This document shows, piece by piece, positions 8,582 through 16,627 of a DNA stretch of 64,000 nt. Position 1 is the first letter of the stretch. Every line of letters begins with the position of its first letter. The position numbers and the translations under genes are program-made. The notes under the pieces were generated by a model, which was not told where the DNA came from, ran no database searches, and saw nothing but the letters and a program-made list of their open reading frames with translations. The DNA comes from Blautia_A aquisgranensis (GTDB taxonomy: Bacteria; Bacillota; Clostridia; Lachnospirales; Lachnospiraceae), in the NCBI RefSeq assembly GCF_040096615.1, contig NZ_JBBMEJ010000017.1, positions 1 through 64,000 of the forward strand, given 5' to 3'.

Positions 8582-8647
8582 AAAATAAATGCTATATCTT
8601 CAATCAGATCATTATATTGTGATATGAGAAGATATAGCATTTATTTT
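8582..8647. terminator. Long bidirectional hairpin between rsfS and lexA
   Basis: A perfect 19-bp stem, AAAATAAATGCTATATCTT (8582-8600) with its complement at 8629-8647, around a 28-nt loop. On the - strand it is followed by a T-rich run and would end lexA transcripts; on + it can end the obgE-rsfS transcript. The 10-mer TGCTATATCT recurs at 8701-8710 near the lexA stop. Confidence 0.7.
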
Positions 8648-8723
8648 ATTATCATCAGTTCAATAGACAAAACACAGATATTATTATTGGAAAATATCTA
8701 TGCTATATCTGAAAAATTATCTG

Positions 8724-9344
8724 TTATTGGAAGAAGCGGAATACACCGAACACCTTACCAAGAATCTTGAGATTACCAGTAACGATGATTGGTTCCATAT
8801 TATCGTTCTCTGGCTGGAGACGATAATAACCATTTTCTTTGTAAAAAGTCTTCACAGTAGCGGAATCATCCACAAGAGCTACGACCATATCACCATTCTC
8901 AGCGGTATTCTGCTGCTTCACAAGTACCTGGTCACCATCCAGAACACCGGCATTTATCATACTGTCACCCTTGACCTTGAGCATGAAGCTCTGCTCATTC
9001 GGCATAAATTCTGCCGGAACAGGAAAATAAGCTTCGATATTCTCTACTGCAAGAATAGGCTGACCAGCAGCAACAGTTCCAACAAGAGGAACATTGACTA
9101 CTTCGCGTCGTACAAGATTGAAATTATCATCTATAATCTCAATCGCACGTGGTTTCGTTGCATCTCTGCGAATATATCCATTCTTCTCAAGAGCCTCCAG
9201 ATGAGAGTGAACGGAAGAGGTTGATTTCAGATTTACAGCCTCACAGATTTCACGTACAGAAGGTGGAAAGCCTCTGTTAAGGATCTCATTTTTCATATAA
9301 TCAAGGATTTCCTGCTGTTTCTTACTGATTCTGCCATATGCCAT
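8724..9344 (-). CDS. lexA: SOS repressor LexA
   Basis: A 206-residue LexA: N-terminal winged helix (QQEILDYMKNEI...PSVREICEAVNLKSTSSVHSHLEAL), autocleavage site A93-G94 in VAAGQPI, catalytic S128 in KGDSM and K165 in ATVKTF. ATG 9344 is chosen because GAGGAGGG lies just upstream; the reading frame extends 21 codons further without a ribosome binding site. It is the only - strand gene in the first 19.8 kb, divergent from the HlyD-like gene, and two LexA-box-like sequences lie in its promoter, implying autoregulation. Confidence 0.95.
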   Translation of the reverse strand: MAYGRISKKQQEILDYMKNEILNRGFPPSVREICEAVNLKSTSSVHSHLEALEKNGYIRRDATKPRAIEIIDDNFNLVRREVVNVPLVGTVAAGQPILAVENIEAYFPVPAEFMPNEQSFMLKVKGDSMINAGVLDGDQVLVKQQNTAENGDMVVALVDDSATVKTFYKENGYYRLQPENDNMEPIIVTGNLKILGKVFGVFRFFQ

Positions 9345-9424
9345 TGTATTTCCCTCCTCTGAGTTAAAATTGTTTATCTGCTGCCAAACGTAATATGACA
9401 GCACCACGAAAATATATTTTTAAT

Positions 9425-9477
9425 ATTATATCATATTTTTGTTGAAATAGCAAACGAATATTCGGAAAGTATGTTCG
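9425..9477 (-). promoter_or_regulatory. lexA promoter with two LexA-box-like operators
   Basis: On the - strand TTGCTA and TATAAT (TATAAT at 9425-9430) are 17 bp apart. Overlapping and just upstream are CGAATATTCGTTTG (complement of 9451-9464) and CGAACATACTTTC (complement of 9465-9477). Both are close to the Firmicute LexA box GAAC-N4-GTTC with one or two mismatches, and together they suggest SOS autoregulation. Confidence 0.6.
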
Positions 9478-9490
9478 CTTGTTTTAAAGC

Positions 9491-9519
9491 TTGTATTCAA
9501 GGGAAGAAAATGTTAAAAT
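9491..9519 (+). promoter_or_regulatory. Putative promoter of the HlyD-like gene / sepF cluster
   Basis: TTGTAT (9491-9496), 17 bp, TAAAAT (9514-9519). It begins 13 bp after the LexA-box-like pair, so LexA binding could also touch this divergent promoter. Confidence 0.5.
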
Positions 9520-9562
9520 AAAACGAACTTCAAGAGATGAAAGATGTAAAGGAGGCATTCAG

Positions 9563-11008
9563 TTGCCTGATAAAAATATACATTCCGGGAGTAAGCCCGG
9601 CATTTTGGCAAAACTTCGAAAAATCTTTGGTCTGAACATCGGAACTGTAATGTTTGGAGCTATTTTTATCTATATGATTTTCAGTGTGATCCTGTATCTG
9701 ACCGCTTCACACATGGAGTCCTATCAGGTTCCGTCAGGACCGTTGTCTATGAACGAAACATATACAGGTCTTGCGATCATGTCAGAGAATGTGGTACAGG
9801 CGGATGCAGGAGGATATGTTACTTATTATGCAAGAGAGGGAACCAAGATTAACGCAAATGGTGCTGTGTACAGTCTGAACAGCTCTAAAACTGCAGATAA
9901 TTCCGCTTCTTTAAGTGCAGAAGAACTGTCTGACATCCGCAATAATATGCAGAGCTTTTCCAAGGGGTTTGATCCGAGCAAATTTAATAGTACTTACAGC
10001 TTTAAATATCAGTTAAATGGAAGTATTCTTCAGTATGCGTCTGATGATTCTTCTGTTTCGACAGTAACGACAACGTCTGAAGATGGAGAAGAAACTACTG
10101 TGACTACGACTACTGCTTCCAGCGATCCGAATATCCGCCGGGCTGAGACTGATGGAATCATTCTTTATTCAAAAGACGGTTATGAATCCAAGACGGTAGA
10201 TAATGTTACAGCGGCTGATTTTGATCAGAATTCATATCAGGAAACAGATCTTAAGACAGAAGGCCAGGTGAAAGCCGGAGATGATATTTATACGATTGTT
10301 AATGATGAACGTTGGAGCCTTCTGATTCCGTTAAGTGAAAAACAGGCAGCTAATCTTAAGAATCGTACTTCTATCCGTGTGAAATTTTTAAAAGATGATC
10401 TGACGCAGACAGGTGATTTTTCCATTATGGAAATCGACGGAGCGAAATACGGACGTATTGATTTTAATAAAGGACTGATAAGATATGCTTCCGATCGTTT
10501 TCTGGAGATCGAGCTTGTTACCAATAATGTGACAGGATTAAAGATTCCACTTACCTCTATTATTATGAAGGAATTTTATGCGATCCCATCGAAATACCTT
10601 ACAACAGACAAAGAAACGCAGAAGTCAGGTTTCATGCTTTCCGGTCGAAATAAAAAAGGAAATAGTACTACTACATTTGTCAGTGCCGGAATTTATGGAC
10701 GAGATGAAGTTACTGATAAAGAAACCCAGAAAACCAGTTACATATATTACGTGGATAAAAGCAAATTTTCAGAAGGTGATGCGATTGTTGATTCTGACAG
10801 CGGAGAGAAGTTTGTAATCGGAGATACTGAGGTTCTGGAGGGCGTTTACTGTATTAATCAGGGATATGCTGTATTCCGGCGAATTGAAATACTGGATGAA
10901 AATGAGGAATATGCTGTTGTCTCAAAGGAAACTTACAATGGACTTGTCAGATATGACCGTATTGTAAAAAATGCAGACAAAGTAAGTGAGCAGGATATAC
11001 TTTACTAA
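9563..11008 (+). CDS. HlyD-like membrane-anchored protein of the sepF locus
   Basis: About 481 residues, starting at TTG 9563, which follows AAAGGAGG; upstream in-frame codons overlap the promoter. One transmembrane helix (about 26-48 of the protein, GTVMFGAIFIYMIFSVILYLTA) is followed by an outside domain. That domain has a lipoyl/barrel-sandwich-like segment (GGYVTYYAREGTKINANGAVYSL) as in HlyD/membrane-fusion adaptors, and a Ser/Thr-rich stretch around 190-210. No transporter gene accompanies it. Instead yggS, sepF and ylmH follow with short gaps, so a role in envelope or division is more likely than drug efflux. Function unknown. Confidence 0.7.
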   Translation: MPDKNIHSGSKPGILAKLRKIFGLNIGTVMFGAIFIYMIFSVILYLTASHMESYQVPSGPLSMNETYTGLAIMSENVVQADAGGYVTYYAREGTKINANGAVYSLNSSKTADNSASLSAEELSDIRNNMQSFSKGFDPSKFNSTYSFKYQLNGSILQYASDDSSVSTVTTTSEDGEETTVTTTTASSDPNIRRAETDGIILYSKDGYESKTVDNVTAADFDQNSYQETDLKTEGQVKAGDDIYTIVNDERWSLLIPLSEKQAANLKNRTSIRVKFLKDDLTQTGDFSIMEIDGAKYGRIDFNKGLIRYASDRFLEIELVTNNVTGLKIPLTSIIMKEFYAIPSKYLTTDKETQKSGFMLSGRNKKGNSTTTFVSAGIYGRDEVTDKETQKTSYIYYVDKSKFSEGDAIVDSDSGEKFVIGDTEVLEGVYCINQGYAVFRRIEILDENEEYAVVSKETYNGLVRYDRIVKNADKVSEQDILY

Positions 11009-11027
11009 CTAAAGGAGGCTTTATATC

Positions 11028-11720
11028 ATGGTAGCAGAAAATTTAATACAGGTGCAGAAAAATATCGAAGAAGCCTGTAAGAAAGTGAACAGGGATCCGG
11101 ATGAAGTTACGCTGATCGCAGTCAGTAAGACAAAACCGGTGGAAATGTTAAAAGAAGCCTATGAAGCAGGAGCTCGTGTTTTCGGGGAAAACAAAGTTCA
11201 GGAGATTGTTGATAAATATGATCAGATGCCGTCAGATGTTAAATGGCATATGATCGGACATCTTCAGAGAAATAAGGTCAAATATATTGTTGATAAAGTA
11301 GCAATGATTCATTCTGTAGATTCTCTTCGACTTGCTGAAACGATTGAAAAAGAAGCAGAAAAGAAAAATGTAGTCGTGCCGATTCTCATTGAAGTTAATG
11401 TTGCCGAGGAGGAGAGCAAATTCGGATTAAAACCGGAGGAAGTTCTGTCTTTTATTGAACAGATCGCAGATTTTTCACATATTCAGATAAAAGGTCTTAT
11501 GACTATTGCTCCATATGTTGAAAATGCTGAGGAAAATCGTGAAATTTTCCGTGAACTTAAGAAATTAAGTGTTGACATTGCCGCGAAAAACATTAATAAT
11601 GTTACTATGAGTGTTCTGAGTATGGGAATGACCGGAGATTACATGGTCGCCGTGCAGGAGGGCGCTACAATGGTGCGCGTAGGCACCGGCATTTTCGGAG
11701 CAAGAAATTACGCGTTATAA
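11028..11720 (+). CDS. yggS: YggS-family PLP-binding homeostasis protein
   Basis: A 230-residue fold-III PLP protein without catalytic partner domains. The PLP lysine sits in LIAVSKTKP (about residue 36), and the phosphate-binding SMGMTGDY and VRVGTGIFG segments are present. The family controls vitamin B6 and amino-acid pools and is encoded beside sepF in most Firmicutes. AAAGGAGG precedes the ATG. Confidence 0.95.
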   Translation: MVAENLIQVQKNIEEACKKVNRDPDEVTLIAVSKTKPVEMLKEAYEAGARVFGENKVQEIVDKYDQMPSDVKWHMIGHLQRNKVKYIVDKVAMIHSVDSLRLAETIEKEAEKKNVVVPILIEVNVAEEESKFGLKPEEVLSFIEQIADFSHIQIKGLMTIAPYVENAEENREIFRELKKLSVDIAAKNINNVTMSVLSMGMTGDYMVAVQEGATMVRVGTGIFGARNYAL

Positions 11721-11744
11721 GACTAATAGGATTGGAGATTTAAA

Positions 11745-12398
11745 ATGGGCGTTTTAGACAAGTTTTTAGATGCCATCAAACTGAACGACGATTATGACGA
11801 TGACGAATTATTAGATGATAGCATTCTTGAGGAAGAAGACGATTACGAAGACGACTTCCTTGATGAAGACGATGATATGGAAGAGAAACCGAAGAAGAAA
11901 TTTTTTGAGAAATTTTCCAAGAAAAAGAACGAAGAAGAGGATAGTTTTCTGGATGATGATCCGGAGGAAGAATCTGTTAAACCAGTAACCGCCAAGGCTT
12001 CTACAAAGACTTCTGCTACCAAGGCACCTGTAAGACAGGAACGTGTGTCCAGACCTGTTGCTTCTTCCAAGATTACACCGATGCGTACAAGCAAACGTTC
12101 TTCCCAGGCTGTAAACATGGAAGTATGTGTAATCAAGCCTACAACTATGGAAGAGGCCAGAGAGATTGCAGATACGCTGGTTGATAATTCTACAGTGATT
12201 CTTAACCTTGAGGGAATTGATGTGGAGCTTGCACAGAGGATCATTGATTTTACCTCCGGAGCATGTTATTCTCTTGGCGGAAGTCTTCAGCAGGTATCCA
12301 GCTATATTTTTGTACTTGGGCCATATAATGTAGATATTACAGGAGATCTTCAGAATATTCTGGGCGGATCTGTTCCGTCAGTAAGAGTTGGTTATTGA
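11745..12398 (+). CDS. sepF: Cell division protein SepF
   Basis: 217 residues. The N-terminus MGVLDKFLDAIKL is the membrane-binding amphipathic helix. A long very acidic linker (about 17-65, D/E rich) and a basic Ser/Thr/Pro-rich linker follow. The C-terminal SepF domain (about 125-217, CVIKPTTMEEAREIADTLVDNSTVILNLEG) polymerises and binds FtsZ. SepF anchors and bundles FtsZ at midcell. The acidic linker is longer than in Bacillus SepF (~150 residues total). Confidence 0.95.
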   Translation: MGVLDKFLDAIKLNDDYDDDELLDDSILEEEDDYEDDFLDEDDDMEEKPKKKFFEKFSKKKNEEEDSFLDDDPEEESVKPVTAKASTKTSATKAPVRQERVSRPVASSKITPMRTSKRSSQAVNMEVCVIKPTTMEEAREIADTLVDNSTVILNLEGIDVELAQRIIDFTSGACYSLGGSLQQVSSYIFVLGPYNVDITGDLQNILGGSVPSVRVGY

Positions 12399-12402
12399 TC
12401 TC

Positions 12403-13155
12403 ATGGATAAAGAAGAACTTTTTATTAAGAGGATCCGTGAACTGGCGAATCTGGCATATCAGAGAGACATTACCACCTTTACGGATTTTCTTAATTTAAA
12501 TGAACGGAATATTTTAAACAGCCAGAACTTTCATAAGCTGGGAGTTACAGCAGAAGGATTTGGCGGGTATACGAATGCAGAGCGTCAGATGGTAGCCTTT
12601 CATCCTGATGCTCTTGCTTTTACATGGGAATATCCTATTGATTGTATCAGACTTGAGCCGAAAGCAGTGAAATTTTCGGAAGATCTGACGCATAGGGATT
12701 ATCTGGGTGCGATCCTTAATCTTGGCGTGGACAGAAGTGTTGTGGGAGATATTCTGATAGAGGATCACACTGCAAGTTTTTTCTGTCTTCGAAGGATGAC
12801 AGATTTTTTTCTGGAAAATCTGTGCAGGGTAAGACATACGACGGTCGTTGCTTCCAGAATTGATGATCCAGGAGATATCCCGGAACCTAAGCTTAATCTT
12901 ATTACCGGTACCTGTGCATCTGTACGCCTGGATTCGCTGATCGCACTTGCATTTGGAACATCCAGAAACAGCATTGTTCATTGTATCGAAGAAGGGCTGG
13001 TTTTTGTAAACGGTAAACTGGTGACTTCCAACGGCTATGAGCCGAAGGAGGGCGATATTATATCCGTCCGGAAAAAAGGACGATTTATTTTTGACGGAGT
13101 AACCCGCCAGACGAAAAAAGGACGTCTTGGTGTGCGTATTCTCCTTTATATCTGA
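12403..13155 (+). CDS. ylmH: YlmH-type S4-domain RNA-binding protein
   Basis: About 250 residues. A YlmH N-terminal part (FLNLNERNIL...GGYTNAERQMVAFHPD) precedes a C-terminal S4 domain (RLDSLIALAFGTSRNSIVHCIEEGLVFVNGKLV). YlmH binds ribosomes or tRNA-bearing 50S subunits; in Bacillus it has been linked to rescue of stalled complexes. ATG 12403 is chosen over TTG 12388, which lies inside sepF. In many Firmicutes divIVA follows; here aroB does. Confidence 0.88.
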   Translation: MDKEELFIKRIRELANLAYQRDITTFTDFLNLNERNILNSQNFHKLGVTAEGFGGYTNAERQMVAFHPDALAFTWEYPIDCIRLEPKAVKFSEDLTHRDYLGAILNLGVDRSVVGDILIEDHTASFFCLRRMTDFFLENLCRVRHTTVVASRIDDPGDIPEPKLNLITGTCASVRLDSLIALAFGTSRNSIVHCIEEGLVFVNGKLVTSNGYEPKEGDIISVRKKGRFIFDGVTRQTKKGRLGVRILLYI

Positions 13156-13175
13156 ATAGCAAGGAGGAAAAACCG

Positions 13176-14267
13176 ATGACCGAATCAAAATTACTTGTAA
13201 AACGTGAAGGGGATTTTCATTACCCGATCTGTTTTGAAGAAGACTTTTCCAATCTGGCGCAGGCAATGCTAGGAGAAGGTCTTTCAGACAGAAAGATCTG
13301 TATTGTAACAGATTCCAATGTCGGACCTTTATATGAAGAAGCTGTAAAAAAAGCCTTAAGTGAAGTAAGTGCAGAGATTTCGGTGTTTACTTTTGAAGCA
13401 GGCGAGAAAAGCAAGAATCTGGATACGGTTTCCGCTTTGTATCAGACTCTGATCAGCAATGGACTTGACAGAAAAAGTCTTCTGGTTGCCTTGGGAGGCG
13501 GAGTTGTCGGTGATCTTACCGGATTTGGAGCTGCTACTTATCTTCGAGGAATTGATTTTATCCAGGTGCCGACTACACTGCTTGCACAGGTTGACAGTAG
13601 CGTAGGTGGAAAAACAGGCGTTGATTTTCAGCAATATAAAAACATGGTCGGTGCTTTTCATCAGCCACGTCTTGTATATATGAATCTGAATACACTTACC
13701 ACACTTCCAGACGAACAGTTTGCCTGTGGAATGGGTGAGATATTGAAAACAGGTCTGATCTGTGACGGAGATTTTTTCCGTTTTGTATGCCGCGAACAGA
13801 AAGAAATCAAGTCACTGAATATGAAACTGATTGCAACTATGGTACGGAGATGCTGTGAGATTAAAGCCGGGGTTGTGGAACGCGATCCAAAAGAGCAGGG
13901 AGAGAGAGCACTTCTGAATCTTGGACATACAGTGGGACATGCCGTAGAGAAACTGAAAAATCTGTCTCTTCTCCATGGACAATGTGTAGCAGCCGGATTG
14001 GTTGCTGCCGCTTACCTTTCCATGAAGCGCGGTCTTCTGACAGAGCAGGAATATCAGGAAATTCGTAAAGGCTGTGAAGATTATGATCTTCCGGTACATG
14101 TAGATGGGCTTATTCCGGAAGAAGTTCTTGCAGCAACAAAAAAAGACAAAAAAATGGAACAGGGCCATATCAAATTTATTTTGATGGATGGAATCGGAAA
14201 GAGTTTTATTGATAAAACTGTTAAAGACGAGGAACTTCTTTCCTGTATTCAGGAGATTACTTTATGA
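13176..14267 (+). CDS. aroB: 3-dehydroquinate synthase
   Basis: A 363-residue AroB of the shikimate pathway (DAHP to 3-dehydroquinate). The NAD-binding GGGVVGDLTGFGAATYLRGIDFIQVPTTLLAQVDSSVGGK is complete in the protein, and metal ligands are seen as E in CGMGEILK, H in NLGHTVGHA and H in LLHGQCVAAG. It ends in an ATGA overlap with lspA. No other aromatic biosynthesis gene is in the window, and its place between ylmH and lspA is unusual. Confidence 0.95.
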   Translation: MTESKLLVKREGDFHYPICFEEDFSNLAQAMLGEGLSDRKICIVTDSNVGPLYEEAVKKALSEVSAEISVFTFEAGEKSKNLDTVSALYQTLISNGLDRKSLLVALGGGVVGDLTGFGAATYLRGIDFIQVPTTLLAQVDSSVGGKTGVDFQQYKNMVGAFHQPRLVYMNLNTLTTLPDEQFACGMGEILKTGLICDGDFFRFVCREQKEIKSLNMKLIATMVRRCCEIKAGVVERDPKEQGERALLNLGHTVGHAVEKLKNLSLLHGQCVAAGLVAAAYLSMKRGLLTEQEYQEIRKGCEDYDLPVHVDGLIPEEVLAATKKDKKMEQGHIKFILMDGIGKSFIDKTVKDEELLSCIQEITL

Positions 14268-14800
14268 TCAACAGAACAAATACGCATCAGAAGATTTCTG
14301 CTGTCAGCTGTCTGATCTTTGATATTTTACTGATGCTGGTTCTTGTTGCTGCAGATCAGATTGCAAAACGGCTGGCTTACGTATATTTAAAGAAACAGCC
14401 CTCAATATCTTTGATCCCAGGCGTACTGGAGTTGCATTATCTTTATCCGGAGAACCGTGGAATTGCTTTTGGAATGTTTCAGGGAGGTGTACTGTTTTTT
14501 GCGATAATAAGTATTCTGTTTCTTGGAGTGATCGTTTATGCCTGGATACATATTCCTAAAGAACGTTTTTATCTCCCATTGCTTATGATCGCAGCGGTTC
14601 TTTCTTCCGGGGCTCTTGGAAATTTTATTGACCGTTTTTTCAGAGGATATGTAATTGATTTTATTTATTTTTCGCTGATTAATTTTCCTGTTTTTAATCT
14701 GGCGGATATTTACGTAGTTGTAAGCGGAATATTATTGATTCTTTTTGTCTGTACGAAATACCGGGATGATGATTTTTCATTTCTGGGCAGAAAACACTGA
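14264..14800 (+). CDS. lspA: Lipoprotein signal peptidase (SPase II)
   Basis: 178 residues with four predicted membrane helices. The two catalytic aspartates are in GNFIDRFFRG and FNLADIYV, the aspartyl-protease pair that cleaves prolipoproteins before the lipidated cysteine. The start overlaps the aroB stop (ATGA), implying translational coupling. Confidence 0.95.
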   Translation: MINRTNTHQKISAVSCLIFDILLMLVLVAADQIAKRLAYVYLKKQPSISLIPGVLELHYLYPENRGIAFGMFQGGVLFFAIISILFLGVIVYAWIHIPKERFYLPLLMIAAVLSSGALGNFIDRFFRGYVIDFIYFSLINFPVFNLADIYVVVSGILLILFVCTKYRDDDFSFLGRKH

Positions 14801-14825
14801 TCTTATCTTGCAGGAGAGATAAAAT

Positions 14826-15740
14826 ATGGAAATATATGATTATACAGCAGAAAAAAATGAATCCGGTGTACGAATTGACCGCTATCTTGCAGAGAAGGAC
14901 AGCGGTCTTTCAAGGTCTTTTATCCAGAAGCTTCTGAAAGACGGACAGGTTACTGTCGGAGGAAAAAAGGTAAAATCCAATTACAAACTCCGTGAAAATG
15001 ACAGTATCCATCTTGAAGTTCCGGATTCCAGTGAACCGGATATCATTCCGGAGGATATTCCTCTGGATATTCTTTATGAGGATGATGACGTTCTGATCGT
15101 CAACAAGCCAAAAGGGATGGTTGTGCATCCTGCTGCAGGACATTATCAGGGAACCCTGGTAAATGCAGTTATGGCACATTGTGGAGACAGCCTTTCCGGT
15201 ATTAACGGGGTTCTGCGTCCTGGAATTGTTCACCGGATCGACAAAGATACAACTGGCGCACTTCTGGTCTGTAAAAATGATACTGCACACAGAGAGCTGG
15301 CTGAACAGCTGAAGTGTCACAGTATCAGAAGACGGTATCGGGCTATCGTACAGGGGAATCTGAAAGAAGACGAGGGGACAATTGAAGGCCCTATCGGGCG
15401 TCATCCAACAGAACGAAAAAAAATGGCTATCAATCCCAAAAACGGCAAGGAAGCTGTCACCCATTACAAGGTTATTGAGCGTTTTGGAAATGCCACTTAT
15501 GTAGAATGCCGGCTAGAGACAGGGCGTACACATCAGATCCGTGTTCATATGGCGAGTATTGGTCACCCACTTCTTGGCGACACGGTATATGGTTCATCCA
15601 GAAATCCATATCATCTGGAAGGACAGACTCTTCATGCGATGATTCTTGGATTTGTACATCCACGAACTGGCGAATATATGGAATTTAGTGCACCACTTCC
15701 CGAGTATTTTGTTAAATTGCTGTCAAAATTGCGAAAATAG
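14826..15740 (+). CDS. RluA/RluD-family 23S rRNA pseudouridine synthase
   Basis: 304 residues: an N-terminal S4 domain (RIDRYLAEKDSGLSRSFIQKLLKDGQVTV) and a synthase domain with the catalytic aspartate in HRIDKDTTGALLV. The typical closing RVHMASIGHPLLGD segment is present. It probably modifies 23S rRNA; the exact uridine cannot be told from sequence. lspA-rluD adjacency is a common Firmicute pair. Confidence 0.92.
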   Translation: MEIYDYTAEKNESGVRIDRYLAEKDSGLSRSFIQKLLKDGQVTVGGKKVKSNYKLRENDSIHLEVPDSSEPDIIPEDIPLDILYEDDDVLIVNKPKGMVVHPAAGHYQGTLVNAVMAHCGDSLSGINGVLRPGIVHRIDKDTTGALLVCKNDTAHRELAEQLKCHSIRRRYRAIVQGNLKEDEGTIEGPIGRHPTERKKMAINPKNGKEAVTHYKVIERFGNATYVECRLETGRTHQIRVHMASIGHPLLGDTVYGSSRNPYHLEGQTLHAMILGFVHPRTGEYMEFSAPLPEYFVKLLSKLRK

Positions 15741-15842
15741 CTGGAAAAATTGTGCAATGTATTGTATAATAGAAACATTAAAGACGAGGCGGATATTGTA
15801 GTATCTTTTCGCCGACTCATATGCAGAAAGGATGTGGCTGTT

Positions 15843-16484
15843 ATGAATAACAATACAACAAGTTCCATTATTACAATTGGTCGTAAATATGGCAGTGCCG
15901 GAAGACAGATCGGACAGGAAGTTGCCAAATATTTCGGAATTAAATGCTATGACAAAGAGCTGCTGGAACATGCAGCCAATGACAGCGGAATCTGCAAGGA
16001 GCTGTTTGAACATCATGATGAGAAACCTACAAACAGTTTTCTTTATTCGCTTGTAATGGATACCTATTCTTTCGGGTATTCATCCGCCGGTTTTACAGAT
16101 ATGCCAATGAATCATAAGATTTTTCTGGCACAGTTTGAAGCAATCAAGAAACTGGCTGCCGAAGGTCCGTGTGTAATGGTTGGACGGTGTGCGGATTATG
16201 CGCTGGCTGATGATAAGGACTGCTTCAGTATATTTATCCATGCGAATCTTGACTGGCGTATTAACCGTATTTCCGAGAAATACAACAAAAATGCCAAAGA
16301 AGCGAAAGATATGATCAACAAGACAGATAAGAGCCGTTCCAGCTATTATAATTATTATACCAACAAAAAATGGGGTTCTGCTGACAGTTATAATCTTTGC
16401 CTGGACAGCAGCAAGCTTGGTATTGATGGAACTGCGAAAGCGATCATTGAAGCTGTTCATATTTATGACAGTCTCAAAAAATAA
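15843..16484 (+). CDS. Cytidylate kinase-like family protein
   Basis: 213 residues from ATG 15843. The reading frame is open further upstream but that part overlaps a TATAAT at 15765-15770. The protein begins with a P-loop variant, IITIGRKYGSAGRQIGQ, followed by AKYFGIKCYDKELLEHAA and VMVGRCADYAL, as in the cytidylate kinase-like (CMK2/AAA_33-type) family common in gut Firmicutes. Substrate is unknown, since true Cmk is normally a separate protein. It has its own promoter and terminator. Confidence 0.85.
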   Translation: MNNNTTSSIITIGRKYGSAGRQIGQEVAKYFGIKCYDKELLEHAANDSGICKELFEHHDEKPTNSFLYSLVMDTYSFGYSSAGFTDMPMNHKIFLAQFEAIKKLAAEGPCVMVGRCADYALADDKDCFSIFIHANLDWRINRISEKYNKNAKEAKDMINKTDKSRSSYYNYYTNKKWGSADSYNLCLDSSKLGIDGTAKAIIEAVHIYDSLKK

Positions 16485-16503
16485 GTATCGAATTTCATTT
16501 TTG

Positions 16504-16535
16504 GTACCCTGCCTGAACCGGCAGGGTACTTTTAT
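16504..16535 (+). terminator. Intrinsic terminator after the cytidylate kinase-like gene
   Basis: Perfect 10-bp stem GTACCCTGCC (16504-16513) / GGCAGGGTAC (16520-16529), 6-nt loop, then TTTTATATTT. Confidence 0.9.
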
Positions 16536-16627
16536 ATTTGTTAAGAAAAGATATAAGTATTTTATGCTTTTTTTAGACACAAACAGGAAATGTTATGTTA
16601 TAATTCACATAGTGGAGGAATATTATT

